This document shows positions 1-10,972 of a stretch of 64,000 nt of DNA, one piece after another. Numbering within the stretch: the stretch's first letter is position 1; each line of letters opens with the position of its first letter. The notes below the pieces were generated by a model. That model had not been told where the DNA came from. It was given only the letters and a program-made list of their open reading frames with translations, and searched no databases. The position numbers were made by a program, and so were the translations under genes. The DNA is from Macrocystis pyrifera (taxonomy: Eukaryota > Sar > Phaeophyceae > Laminariales > Laminariaceae), in assembly GCA_031763025.1 (NCBI GenBank), contig JASSKH010000003.1, positions 18,818,977 through 18,882,976 of the forward strand, written 5' to 3'.

Positions 1-522
1 GCCCTCTCGAACGCAACTGGGTCACGAAATGACTCGGAATAGAGTAGATGGCAGCTGCGAGGCAGTACTCAACGCCCATCATGAAAATGGGTGACGGTGC
101 TGGCGGCTCTCCGGCGTCCTCGTAGATGTCTACACGTGCAGACGCGAAGAAAACGCGATCTGGGGCGTTGTCCGCACTCCAAGGAAGAATCGACCACGCT
201 GATGTGCCGGGCGCAGCTTCTCGTCGCAGGGGGGGCACGGAGCAGGTCCAGGAAATGAGAAGTCGGAGGCGGCCCCGGTCAGGAACAAGGCATTGACTGC
301 ATCCTGGAGTGACTGGGGTGGTCCGTGCGGAATCAAGATTGGTGCGGGATCTCGCCATCGAACACATTGGGATGCGGTTATCTCGATATGGCCATGGTCC
401 TCAACATGACAATCGGTAGTGTAGTTGCCAATTGAATCCGAGAGCCGTCCGAGTGTACATGATACGAGCATGCCGTTCCACGACGTCACCTGGCCGTCCG
501 GTGTTGGGGTGGACTTGATCAT
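1..522 (-). CDS. partial hypothetical coding stretch with a probable frameshift
   Basis: The minus strand is open from an ATG at 520-522 down to about 130. A second frame is open from about 358 to the window edge and reads as well-composed protein near the edge, including FMMGVEYCLAAAIYS. The two frames overlap around a run of seven G at 229-235, where one extra base would join them. This suggests either one exon broken by a homopolymer indel or a sequencing error. The start is uncertain, because the frame is open upstream of that ATG to a stop near 565. I do not recognise a domain. The 3-prime part lies outside the window. It could instead be a decayed exon of the kind common in this repeat-rich region. 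Confidence 0.35.
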
Positions 523-1190
523 CAGGTCGAAGGGTGATACAGAGAGGTCCGATCGAGACCCCGGCCGCTAACCGGCAGCACCGTTGTTGACGTGAGCCGC
601 TATCGTTCTAATGATAATGTAAGTATCAAGAAAAGTACGTAGGAAGCACTTATTCGTACCATAGAATTTCCGCTTTTTCTTGTGGTTTTGGTACTATAAA
701 ACTTGGTTTTGGCACTATAAGAAGTGGGTACCGTAGGTTGCAGGTACCGAGAAGTCAAAATCACTGCAGTCTTGTTTCGACCATAGGGTGTTAGAAGGGT
801 AGGTTGTCTGTCGTCCAACGATTTTGAGGCGTTTCAGTCGATTTTCGTCCGCCTCAATGCCGGTCGAGCAACGTTTGCACAGCAAGATATAGGCGGTGTG
901 CATGGTGTGGAGGCAAAGAAAGGACGACCGCAAGAACTATACTGCTACTACTACTGCTGTGCTCTCAAGTGGTTGCAGGGGATACCCTGCTACTACTGTG
1001 ACGCAGCTTTTGGGTCCACTATATACGTGAATGAAATTATGACGAGCTTGTCGATCGAAAATACCAACCGCGCAGCTCGAACAACAGCAGAGACGGCGGT
1101 GCGTGGTGGTGGCGCAGGCAAACGGTGGCGACAGCAGGCACATGCGTACTGCTGTCCTCTCGATTGGCTGTGAGAATTGCACTGCTGCTC
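523..1190. other. intergenic, no gene seen
   Basis: Only short ORFs occur here. Around 680-730 there is a short local duplication of the type TTGG(T/C)ACTATAA. No splice-bounded exon or element terminus was found. Confidence 0.4.
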
Positions 1191-1194
1191 AGAA

Positions 1195-2060
1195 CAACAG
1201 CAGAGGGGTACAACAGTTTTTTTTTTCTGGTGGCGGTTGTTGATCGTTGTGGTCGGTGTGGTTCGGAGTCGGAATGTCATTCATGCTGTACATGCGCCCG
1301 TGCCCCCAGCTCTGCCTAGTATCCGTCCTCGGTGCTGCATCGTAGGCTCCGATACATGCAACTAGTCATAAATTACACCCCGCATATGCCACCGTGCGCG
1401 CATGATTTTGCCTGCTGCTAGTGTGCTGCTGGGCGCCTGCTGCTGCTGGAGGATGAGTAGTTTTGTCTGGTGGCAGTTGGTCGTTGATCGTTGTGGTGGG
1501 CGTGGTCGGGAGTCAGGATACATAAATGGGTACATAGATACATACATACGCCCGCACCCCAAGCTCTTCCTATTTATCCTCGATGATGCATCGTAGGCTC
1601 CGACACTTGCAACTACTACAGGTACAACAGTGGCCAAGAGTAAACCCTGGATGTGTCACCTCACGCAGTTTTGCCTGGTGGCAGTTAGTTGGTTGTTGAT
1701 CGGTGGGCGTGTTCGGGAGTCGGGTTACACACATACCCCCGCACACCAAGCTCTGCCTATATATCCTCGATGACGCGTCGTAGGCTCCAACACTTGCAAC
1801 TACAGGTACAGCAGCCAAGAATACACTGCGGGTGTGCACCTCACGCGCTGGTTTGGCATGTTACTATGCTGCTGGGCAACAGCAGTTGGCGGTTGTTGTT
1901 GGTCGTCGTCGTGGTGGGTGTGGTCGGGAGTCGGGATACATACATGCGCCCGCACCCCAAACTCTACCTATCCATCCTCCGTGATGCATATCGCAGGCCC
2001 CGATACAGTCCATCCATAGATAGAGTATACTGCGGGTGTGCCACCTCACGCGCATGATTT
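1195..2060. repeat. diverged tandem repeat, about 4 copies of 200-240 bp
   Basis: A block recurs near 1237, 1478, 1691 and 1890. It contains a GTTGATCG-like start, a GTGGTCGGGAGTCGG core, a TACATACATGCGCCCGCACCCC segment and CGTAGGCTCCGA. Copies are diverged and spaced about 200-240 bp apart. The short ORFs here on both strands are by-products of the repeat. Confidence 0.7.
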
Positions 2061-2283
2061 TGCCTGCTGCTGGGCGGCATGGCCGCAGCGATGTACAACA
2101 GCCTGCTTGTTGTACTCGTAGCACGCTCAATACGATATCTGTGCTCAGCAGCAGTTGTAACGGCACTGTTGGCCAATCACGGCCATTTCGCAAGTCATAC
2201 GGTAAGTTATAGCTCTGCTTTGATTGGTGCAAGCTCGAAAAGTCTAGTCTGTTTTTACGTTGTTTTTTTCTTTTAAAAAAATT

Positions 2284-2350
2284 GCAGCTTGCAAAGTTGA
2301 GTATCAACCACCAGGTATTTATTAATCAGTCGAACTCACAGCTGACGTTT
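2284..2350. repeat. 65-bp dispersed sequence at the left junction of the YR element
   Basis: This stretch, from CAGCTTGCAAAGTTGAGTAT to CAGCTGACGT, is also present at 62958-63009. There it continues without a mobile element. It therefore marks the pre-insertion site of the element that starts at 2351. Confidence 0.55.
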
Positions 2351-2529
2351 TGCATTTTGCTTTCGAAGTTGTTTTACATTAGTGCGCACCCCCCCGCTCG
2401 GAGCGAAGGGGGGTGGAGAGAGGGGGCAGACCCCCGGGGCTTCTCCAGTAGCAACCCCCTGCTAACATCCGCAAACCTGAGTCAAACTCCATCCCCAACT
2501 GGCGACGTCGATCTCTCGATGCCAGCCAG
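2351..2529 (-). repeat. B2 split direct repeat of element 1
   Basis: It matches 3040-3216 almost throughout and is the diverged reverse-complement counterpart of the B repeats at 42001, 42856, 49908 and 50803. It shares the TTTCGAAGTTGT end and a C/G-rich core. Confidence 0.75.
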
Positions 2530-3039
2530 CCGACTCGAATGACAATACATAGGCGAATACCAGGTTAAAACAAATCACCCACACAACGCATGCATACAAC
2601 ATACGCACCAACCACAAGACGTACACATCGTATACCACAACGATGCAAGTATAATAAAATCATAATATACACGTCACGTGTACATACCAGCAACAACAGA
2701 AAAACGACGAGTAAACAATACGACGTATACTCCGCGCCCCATGCCTGCGGATAAACCTCTCTCCTACGATTCAGATTGCGCGCATAATCCGAGCTGATGA
2801 CGCAACACTACGATGAGCATACGGAAAGGCGACAATCACTCCAGCAAGAGTGAAAGAGGAAAAAACAAAAAAAACCGGCCACGCCCCCGCGTCATACCAA
2901 CAGCTGATGCACCGCGTATCGTGCATCAGAACAAACCATACAGCGGCTAGTCCCCCCCGGAACCTGCGCAATCTACGACACTCGGACACCAGCAAAGGCG
3001 CCCACAAAGTACGTATACCGAACAGCAGTCACTCCGCTT
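2530..3039 (-). repeat. A2 remnant and spacer (C region) of element 1
   Basis: Reverse-complemented, this contains TGTCGTAGATTGCGC and TGCGCGCAATCTGAA, which are also in the spacer between A2 and B2 of the two right-hand elements (42383-42855, 50290-50763). The A2 repeat itself is nearly all gone. Confidence 0.6.
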
Positions 3040-3216
3040 TGCATTTTGCTTTCGAAGTTGTCTTATATTAGTGCGCGCCCCCCCCGCTCGGAGCGAAGGT
3101 GGGTGGAGAGAGGGGCAGACCCCCGGGGCTGCTCCAGTAGCAACCCCCTGCTAACATCCGTAACCCTGAGTCAAACTCCATCCCCAGCTGGCGACGTCGA
3201 TCTCTCGATGCCAGCC
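3040..3216 (-). repeat. B1 split direct repeat of element 1
   Basis: Near copy of 2351-2529. It lies directly downstream of the recombinase gene on the minus strand, as B1 does in the other two elements. Confidence 0.75.
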
Positions 3217-3353
3217 TCCAACATGGGGTTGACTCACGTTGCGGATGCCTGAGCTACCCCTCCCCCCGTCCCGCGCACTTGTTGCGATGCTTTACAACTT
3301 CTCCCTTCGTCCACCTGGCTCGCATAACCGCACCTACGCGCCCCCCCCATTTG

Positions 3354-4518
3354 TTATCGCTTCATACCCGGCCCGGGACATTTACTCACTTGCCCCCACT
3401 TAGTACCCTGCCCCGGCTGGATTCCGCTACCCGTGCGCTTTTGGGCTATCACGCTTGCTACCCAAACGGCGTCTTCCCCATCACGACGTACGTACGCCTT
3501 GTACGCGTCGGACGCCCACCCACCCTCACGCTGCAAGACCTCTGGTGTAGCCCCTCCGGCCGACAGGTGAGTTGCGTCTCCAATCTTCAGGGAATGCAGG
3601 GCGTAATCCTCCGCCCGCACGCCCCGCCAACGCAACCACCGCTCGCAGGGCAGCCGTCGCTTGCTGCTTGGTCCACATGGCCCATCTGCCGTTACCAGTA
3701 CCAAACGCAACCAGAGGGGCCGACGAGGGAAGGAACAGGTAACAAGACATCAACTCGATCATAAGATCGACGGCGCCCCCCCCGGCGCCCACCGGCCTCG
3801 GGGGACCCGTCCGCACACGCGTCAGAACCGCACCCTTCCGCCGCTGATCTCCCTTTGACCCGCGAAAGCGGACCTCAACCCGGTCAGCGGTCGACCACAG
3901 CGCTTCCGCCAGCTGGGAATCACCGCGAAAGAATGTGACGTCAGCCGGCGGCAAACAATACGACTCGTGAACTTGCGACCTCGTTTCCGCAAACATTTCA
4001 GACGCGCGGGTCAAGAAACAAAACGATGCACACAGAGTAAGCCACAGAATCCGACCCCCAGCGCGCCACAATGAAATCAGAGTCTCCCCCACAAGCAGCA
4101 TTCCCCAAGAAATGGGCCGACGCACGGTTGTTTGGTTTCCCATGTCGGCGTGCGAGCGAGCAGTGCTTTTGAGGGCATTAGCGAGAACGGGGTGGGTAGT
4201 GTCGAGCTCGAAACCGCGCGAAATACGGTGAAAGTATTTGATCGCAGACAAATAACTCTCGATGGTCGCCGACCGCAATGTTTTGGTGACAAACGCGTAC
4301 GCTACGTACTCAAACAAGCACCACACGTTCGCCATAGCATCAAGACCGCGCTGGAGAAAAACCGGCACCCCACAACGCACCCGGAAGTCTACCCAGGCGC
4401 CGAAATGCCCGAGATAGGTATGCTCAGACGAGGCCGCAACTGCGTTGCGCATGAGCTCGAGGCCAACACCGAAGTAAAGAGAGACGTCCTGGCCTCCCCC
4501 AAGTCCTAGGTCTGCCAC
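3354..4518 (-). pseudogene. tyrosine recombinase pseudogene of element 1
   Basis: The product would be the integrase-like tyrosine recombinase that inserts a circular DNA copy of the element. It resembles the intact recombinase at 40698-41864 along its length, including the FLTRASEMFAETRS block with the first catalytic Arg and the AYKAYVR block with the nucleophilic Tyr. It is split between two frames near 3600-3700. In the conserved box the second catalytic Arg is Lys (LHSLKIGDATHLS against LHSLRIGGATHLS), so it should be inactive even apart from the frameshift. The reading begins at a GTG just inside the end of the pol frame, as in the right-hand element. Confidence 0.85.
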
Positions 4519-6740
4519 GGAACATCAGGGCGCACGCAGTGCAAATTGCTGAGAACAAGGTCGCGATCCCAGCCTGAGATACCATCCGCAGCGATATTAA
4601 AAACGCTCCGTACGTGTTTCGCGTCAAAATGCCAGCCCGAGGACAACTCCAGCGCCCCGAGGAGGCGCATCAACGCACCAGACCGAGGCTCCTTACCCCC
4701 ACGACACCGCCGCACCCACTCCACGGCGGCTTCATTGTCCCCACGCAACAGCACACAGTCGCCCGTCGAGGACGAGCGCTCAGCGCACGGAGACACCAGG
4801 ACCCACGCCGAAACCACCATTCCCAACAGTTTAAGGACGTTGATGGCAATATCGTTCTCGCCAGCGACGGCCTTACTCGAGCCGCAGAAACGAGACTGTT
4901 CGGCGGGATCAAGCTCATAACGCCAGTAAATGCCAGTTTCGAGGCAGACACCCCCCCCCGACGGCCGTTTTGGAAGCATCCGAAAACAGAGCACGGCGGG
5001 CCGGGCGCTCCAGCAAGTGGTACAATGGAGCCGACAAACTACCCCCCCCCCCGCGCGTCGAGCCCCTCAGCAACGAACCATCGCCAGAACTCGAGGTCCC
5101 CGTGGAACTCGGGCCCTAGAACAACACGCCGCCCAGTGTTGGCGGGACGGCATGCATAGTCAGCGCCGGCGGTGGTGCGCGGCATCCCCACCGAGGCCAA
5201 CATGCGCTGCACGAAGAACGACCCCGGACGGACGACGAACGATACGTGCATGAGAAACCCGACAAGCTGCGACACCTGCTTCGCAGAAGCGGAGGCTCTA
5301 GATGCCGGCCACGCCGCGAGAGGCTCCCGCAGCTTGCCTCGCTTATGCGGCGGCAGCGTCACCGTGAGGGACTCAGTGTCAATTATCCAACCCAAGACCT
5401 CCAAACGGGTGTCCCGATTAGTGATTTGACGGCTAGACGAGAGGGGAGGATCAGATGCCCCACGTTCGCCCAGCAGGCGAAAGTGGTCCGACGCGAGCGA
5501 CTGCACCGCTCGCTGGCAGCGGCGACCGTCCGGCCACCATTGAAGCTCAACGAGGACGCCGTCGTCGACGTAATACCGTACGAAAAAACAGCTCTCGGTA
5601 TTACCCCCCGCGCCAGGCACGGGCTTACAATCCCCCGGGAGCGGCACGACCGGCCCGCCCCGCGGAGGGGCGACGACGACGTGCGCGACGGCAGCCGCCC
5701 CTTGGCGAGACACGACCGCGTTTTGGAACGTGGAATGAGTGTGAGAATGTTCGAGCGCTGACGCAACCAAACCCCAGGACCCGGGGCTGTTACGCCACCC
5801 GAACTGCAAACGCAAGTCCACAGCCACGTGACCGCCGTCCACACACCCAAAGACGGGTGCCCCGGCAGGGTCCACCGGAACCTGCCGAAACGCGTCTTTG
5901 ACGTCTACCCGACACAAAACAATCCGAGCGTTCCTACCGTGTTTCTGACGCAAGAATAAAACCCGCATAAGCACATCACGGAGCACGCTGCCGAGTTCGC
6001 AATTCGGGGCCGAAGAAAAAATTGTGTCACTGTTAACGCTGGTCCGACCGCCCGCGCGAGCAAAGGTGAGATCATGAACGATACGAAATTTGGGATTCAG
6101 AACGACAGCCAAGGGTGAAATACGCAGCCCCCGAATCTCCGCCGCGGAACCCAAATAAAAAACCAGGGCACGCCCAAAAGCCACGTCCGCACGAACCTTC
6201 TCAAGAATAGCACTTTCGTGCGGGAGAGCGCTAGGGTGATTACCGTACTCAAGCTCAGTAGTTAAATCCCCCCCACAGGCAACGCAAACCGGCGAGCCCG
6301 GAGACAGCACGCGGAGCAGCGGAGTAATCGCCGGGAACTACTTGATGGTCCCGAACCAGTGACGCACGGTATCCGGACATATATACGGAGCAAGATGAAA
6401 CGGCCCAACGGCGGCCACGAAAGATGCAATGCTACCCTGACACCGACGCAAAAGAAAGGTACCTACGCCAGCGATCTGATCGAGACTCGCACAACCTACC
6501 CTGGACAAGGACTGTGCTACATTAGCCTTCGCGGAAAGCCACGACTCAACCTCAACACGCCGATGCACGGTACACGATAGATCACTAGGCAAAAAACGGC
6601 GCGCACACCCCCACATTACCTCTGTCCCCGAAGGAAACGGAACCCGGAGACACGACGACGCGCTCCCGCCCAACGCCGCCGTCGCCAGCTAGAACATCCA
6701 ACGCACGCCCCCGCAGCCCCCTCCCGGCACCGAGCTTAAC
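4506..6740 (-). pseudogene. reverse transcriptase and RNase H pseudogene of element 1
   Basis: The polyprotein would make cDNA from the element's RNA. Visible blocks are RVDVKDAFRQV (RT motif A), QFGWRNSPG (motif B), RYYVDDG (motif C) and, further on, LLRGDNEAAVEW of RNase H. The frame is interrupted by an in-frame TAG at 6338-6340, where the related gene has Lys. A G run at about 5043-5053 breaks it before RNase H, and another G run near 4951-4960 breaks it within RNase H. The RNase H catalytic Glu is replaced by Lys (INVLKLLG against INVLELLG). It is the same gene as 38302-40827 but nonfunctional. Confidence 0.88.
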
Positions 6741-6821
6741 CGCCGGCTCCGTCGCCTCGCTGCGTGCCGTGGGCGTCGCAACTGCCCCGCCGGCGGCAGG
6801 GGAGGCCGAAGAACCCCCAGA

Positions 6822-8098
6822 TTATGCTGTCCCGACCGAAAGGGCCCGTGTCCTTATCCGGAACTGGAACCACCGCCCCCAGATGCCCCCCCGCCGCCCG
6901 CAGCCCTCGGAGCGTTGGCCGCGCGCAGGGCCGAGGAGCGTGACCCGGCCCCGGCCGACGTCGAGATGCCGCCACCCCTCAGCGCTGAGAGCGGCGGGAG
7001 ACGACGAATCCGGGGGAGCGTCATGCACGAAGATACAATCGCGCCACTTGCACCTCCCCGTGGCGGCAAACATGTTACACGGCTGAGAGCTCTTCTTCCT
7101 GGCGTGCCCGGTGCCCGGGGAAGCAGGCGCAGCCGCGGCCTTACGTTTAGAATGCACTTCCTCCGCGAAGCGGCCCCGACATGTTTCTTCGACAAATCTT
7201 CAGGAGTTCCCCCCCGCCCTGGCAAAACGCAGACGTCCAGCCAAAGGCCGGTAGAGGGGGCACTGCAAACATCGTGTCCGGGGGGGCAGGCGCTCGAAAG
7301 GCTTGCGTAATTGCACAGCGTATGTGTACGGAGGTCGGCGGACGCCGACGAGAAGGCAGCGCTGAGAGGGGCCAGCCGCTCCAGGCACGGCCGATCAGCG
7401 TCTGCTGACGGCGACAGCCCAACGGACAGCACCCCGATGAGCGCCGACCGCACGAGCTCGAGGCGGTCCGTGACCATTAGGCAGCCGTCAGGGGCCCCGT
7501 CCGTACGGGGACCGAACTACGTAACGTCGAAGTCGCTCACTGAGCGGAGCTGGGCGGCCACCCGTGCCGTTACATTGACCGACTCCCCTATGAAGGCTTG
7601 GATGTCGGCCGGAGAATCGCCGAGAATATGGGGGATACGGCCCCGGAGAATCCAGTGCCGTTGGGGGCCAGACTTTCTCCAGAGGGCAGCCTCGTCGACC
7701 AGCTGGGACTTCTGCAGCAGCCGCTCCCGAGCGTCACGGCTGTCGCGGGACGCGTCCCCTTGAGCGGCCTGGTTCGCCACGAGCTGCTGGTGAATGAAGT
7801 CCAAATGGGCGCACTACGCCGTGCAAGTTGACAAGGAGTCTCGAATCCCAGCGATGGCCGAGTCGGTTTTCGACGAGACCGCCTGAATCTCGTCGCGCAT
7901 GAGCCCGAATTGGCTTTCGACTTGCCCCAGCCACTGCGCCAAGTCGACGGAGCGTACGAAGTCCGACGCCGCGCCAGCGGGGCGTACATCGGCCGCCGAT
8001 CCCCCAGAGGGAGACGCCGTGCACCGGGGAACGGCCGCTGGGGCCTCAGCCGCGGCGGCGGTGGCCTCGCCCGGGTGCGGGTTCGGTACATCCGCCAT
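6822..8098 (-). pseudogene. gag-like pseudogene of element 1
   Basis: A likely start is the ATG at 8096-8098 (MADVPNPHPGE). Fragments in different frames match the gag of the element at 36634: a SFVGESVDVTA-like block, DRLELVRSALIGVLSVGLS, CLERLAPL, and a CCCH-type zinc finger (CNMFAATGRCKWRDCIFVH, spacing C-x8-C-x4-C-x3-H). The reading is broken by several indels. Gag of such elements binds the RNA and forms the particle in which reverse transcription takes place. The finger and the order identify it; the rest is low in sequence conservation. Confidence 0.75.
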
Positions 8099-8251
8099 CG
8101 CAGTCGCACGGCAAACAGCAGCACAATGAAACCCGGATGGAAAGAAAGGCCGAAATGACAGCGCCGCACCGAGCAGCAACGAGACCAGCAGCTCCCACCA
8201 GGTCCACAGCGATACTAAGAAGCTATACGTCGAAACTATACCAGTCTTTAT

Positions 8252-8439
8252 CGCACCTTGGACCTGTCTTGACGACCCTGCGTCGCTGCGTCCTCTCGCT
8301 CGCGATTCAACTGCTACAGCAGAACAGGTCCCAGGTGCACTTTGGACTATACGGGTATAACGACCCGTGTTGATCTAATTGGTCAACTTCTCCCGTACAT
8401 ACAAAACACATATTTTCTCGTACCTCGATAATACTCCGC
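8252..8439 (-). repeat. A1 split direct repeat of element 1
   Basis: Reverse-complemented, it aligns with the A repeat at 36634-36840: GCGGAGTATTATCG against GCAGAATATTCTCGG, the GTTTTGTATGTACG stretch, and ACAGGTCCAAGGTG near the far end. This fixes the 5-prime end of element 1 at 8439. Confidence 0.65.
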
Positions 8440-9185
8440 ATTTCAAAAATTATAAAAAACAAATTGTTTGTAAACATCCCTTGGCCCAGTGCCTGTCTCC
8501 TCATGTGTAATAATTTTCTGCCTGATTGGAACACGTTCCCATCGGTCAAGAAGAAAAAAAACGAACAGCAGAGCTTCCCTCTTGGCCTTGTACGCCGCCC
8601 ACCCGTCTCGCGACCACCTCACCACCGATTGGGTCCGGATAAAGTTTTCCTCCCTCTCTGCCAAAGTGAGCGTCGTCGCCCGCCTCGCGTGAAGCCCGGT
8701 GCTCACCGTGGCCCTTCTTCGCCACTTCGACAAAGCTGGTGCTCAAACTGCATTGAAGTCTCTTTGAAGTTTAGTTTGGTCGCAAAAATAAGCACCGCTT
8801 AAATAATATTTCGCATATCAAAACGATCCTTATATCTCGTATATGGTGCAAGCGGAGCCTCACAAGGAAGCCAGACAGAGCCCATTCGTGCTTCCTGCGT
8901 GTCTCGAGACACTCGCGACGCCTAGCCATGCAAACGGCGGCGGCGCCCCTTGCAACACCCCCTCCACCTGCTAGCACCCGCTGACAACCGCGGCGGCGCC
9001 GGGCTCACCCGCGGTACCGTGTTCTGACTACACGCACGCGCACGAAACGAAATAAGATGGCTTCAGATTTGTATAAGCAACGCTTGACTCGTACCTGGTA
9101 CGTTCGTTTAAACACGAGTACACAATACAAGAAGGCGCTTCTGTAGTGTTTGTTCGAAAATGTAAGCTGTACCGGGACATTGTTT
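8440..9185. other. no clear gene; weak exon candidate
   Basis: The minus strand at about 8520-8690 reads as plausible protein (for example VVRWSRDGWAAYKAKREALL) after a CAG acceptor-like site. I could not find a donor in phase or a partner exon, so no gene is claimed. The rest shows nothing recognisable. Confidence 0.3.
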
Positions 9186-9480
9186 GTTTGCCAGAAAACG
9201 GTATACCTTGACAGAAAGTGTCACATGACTTGGGTTTGGTGTGCCCTGATCACCTCGTTTTACTTTTCGTACCGTAAACTGGCAAACATACGATAGTTTA
9301 CCGTTTTTTGGCATTTTCGCAAGTGGGACGGACGGACATGGATGTTTCGCCAAAAAACGTTATACCTTGACAGGAAATGCCATCTAACGTGGATTTGGTG
9401 TATCCTGATGGCCTGGTTTAGGTTTTTCGTACCGTAAACTGGCAAAAAAAAGCGCTGATGTACCGTTTTTTTTTTTTCAT
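9186..9480. repeat. two-copy tandem repeat, about 158 bp
   Basis: The segment from TTGCCAGAAAACGGTATACC to TTTACCGTTTTTTGGCATTTT at 9186-9320 is repeated, diverged, at 9344-9480, with a shared TTTTCGTACCGTAAACTGGCAAA core. Confidence 0.7.
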
Positions 9481-9540
9481 TTTGTCCGTTAGGACAGGAA
9501 TCTTAATTTTGCTTCTAGATTACCCTAGGGTAAACCTAGG

Positions 9541-9571
9541 GTACTTATGATCGTCTCGTTCATATCGATTC
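9541..9571. repeat. left remnant of the 200-bp satellite
   Basis: TGATCGTCTCGTTCATATCG followed by ATT matches units of the satellite that starts at 17582. The copia element separates the two. The final GATTC (9567-9571) is one copy of the target duplication. Confidence 0.6.
9567..9571. other. target site duplication (left)
   Basis: GATTC, identical to 17577-17581 on the other side of the copia element. Confidence 0.85.
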
Positions 9572-9930
9572 TGTTTGATGCACTCACTGATATGACAGGC
9601 CAAGCCTGAGTCAGTTCGTAGAAGCCCCTCCAGGGTATATATATATTATCGCTTAGTAGATAACAAGACAGGAAGAAATAGGGGGAGAACATGAAGTACA
9701 CACGGCCAACAAGAAAAGTAGAATACACAAGACAAGGAAGAAAGGGGGAGAACATGAAGTACACACGCAACAAGAAGAAGTAGAACAAGAAGAAGAAGTG
9801 AGAAAGCGGCGGATAAGATACGTCCCAACCCGCTGACCGTTCCACACAGAAACACGCATATTTCCTGTGTGGAACTCCCAAATACCGTTACACATGAATC
9901 CATACACCAAGTACGTGAGCACTCCGAACA
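9572..9930 (-). repeat. 3-prime LTR of copia element
   Basis: It is 359 bp, TGTTTGATGCACTC to CACTCCGAACA. It matches 17281-17576 but has an extra ~65-bp internal near-duplication (about 9655-9720, the GGGGGAGAACATGAAGTACA segment twice). Confidence 0.92.
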
Positions 9931-9948
9931 GCCCCTCTGCTCTCTACT
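9931..9948 (-). other. polypurine tract of copia element
   Basis: On the minus strand, a purine-rich stretch (AGTAGAGAGCAGAGGGGC) lies immediately upstream of the 3-prime LTR, where plus-strand DNA synthesis is primed in LTR retrotransposons. Confidence 0.6.
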
Positions 9949-10972
9949 TGGCTGCTTGGTGAATGGGACCACCACACACATCGCTCATGATAAAGCACCA
10001 TGCCATGATGATAGACCACGATCACCCAAAATCCAAATCCAAGGTATTGCACTCAAAGATAAGTATATGTCAAGACCACCAATGCCTCAAATCAGAATAT
10101 CAGAAACACAAATATCAAAGTCTCAAATCTCACAAAGAAAGAAACTTGATCTTCATATCTCAGAAAATAGTACCACAAGAACAGCTGCTCAAAACCCGAA
10201 AAATAAATAAAATCGGAGAAAAACAGAAATCAACTCCTCAAATCTCGACTGTACAGAAAGATCAAGACCGCCAAGCCCAGAAAAGCCCACAAAGCAACTC
10301 CTCAAAATCTCAGAAAACAATCAATCGAATCCTTGCATCATTTATATAGTACTGCAGTCCCCCCTTTTTTTATCTCTCCATCTGAATCAAACACCAATCC
10401 GATATAGCCTCTCTACAGGGGACACACTAAATCCAGTCAAATGGCAACAAAAACCCAGAATTTCGTCTCTGAAATAACGCCCCAGTTTAGTGCGGTCGCC
10501 TTAGTATACTACAGATTTCAATTTCGCGTTACGTACGTAGATACGTATTCAGTATAATAACGTTATACAGTAGTTCCAAATATTTCAGCGTTCCTGCTAC
10601 GTACAGCAGTCTTCCAGCCCCAACGGAACGGGATAAAAAGCACCACTCATGAATCACGATCGACTCCTCAACTCAAACCAGAATGGTACATAGTGGCATG
10701 TCGGATTCACTCCCTCGTCCCCAAAAAAAATTAAATCACAAATCATAGGACCGCATGAAGTCAAATCGCCCAAAAAAAATAACTCATCAGATCTCAGCAA
10801 TAAAATATCATGACCTCCAAGCTCAATAAAATCCATAAACTATCTTCTCAAATCTCATGAAATTTGTGATAACTTCCTCGAATTCCCTCAAATCACAGAA
10901 AGATACAAAAATCGGCCTCGTCAGACATAAAAATTGACTCAAAAACAAAACAAAACAAAACAAACAAAAAAA
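9949..10972 (-). other. A/T-rich 3-prime noncoding region of copia element
   Basis: About 1 kb between the end of RNase H and the LTR. It is notably AT-rich and low in complexity compared with the GC-rich coding part. The ORFs here are Lys/Ser/Gln-rich shadows. No env-like gene is visible. Confidence 0.55.

Larger units (their letters stand above)
2351..8439 (-). mobile_element. decayed Ngaro-like tyrosine-recombinase retrotransposon (element 1)
   Basis: Read on the minus strand, the order is A1 repeat (8439-8252), gag (8098-6822), RT and RNase H (about 6740-4506), tyrosine recombinase (4518-3354), B1 repeat (3216-3040), a spacer, and B2 repeat (2529-2351). This order and the split direct repeats are those of Ngaro-type YR retrotransposons, which integrate through a recombinase and make no target duplication. 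The A2 copy is almost entirely deleted; only its first bases (GCGGAGT) follow B1. All genes carry stops, frameshifts or lost catalytic residues. It is related to the elements at 36634 and 44321 but clearly diverged from them. Confidence 0.85.

Noticed and set aside
2351-3216. B repeats of the YR elements as LTRs
   Set aside because: The two copies lie together at one end of the element, separated by a spacer, and the A repeats are at the other end and between. This is the split direct repeat plan, not LTRs.
9963-10349. 128-codon plus-strand ORF
   Set aside because: Lys/Ser/Gln-rich low complexity in the A/T-rich 3-prime region of the copia element, antisense to it.
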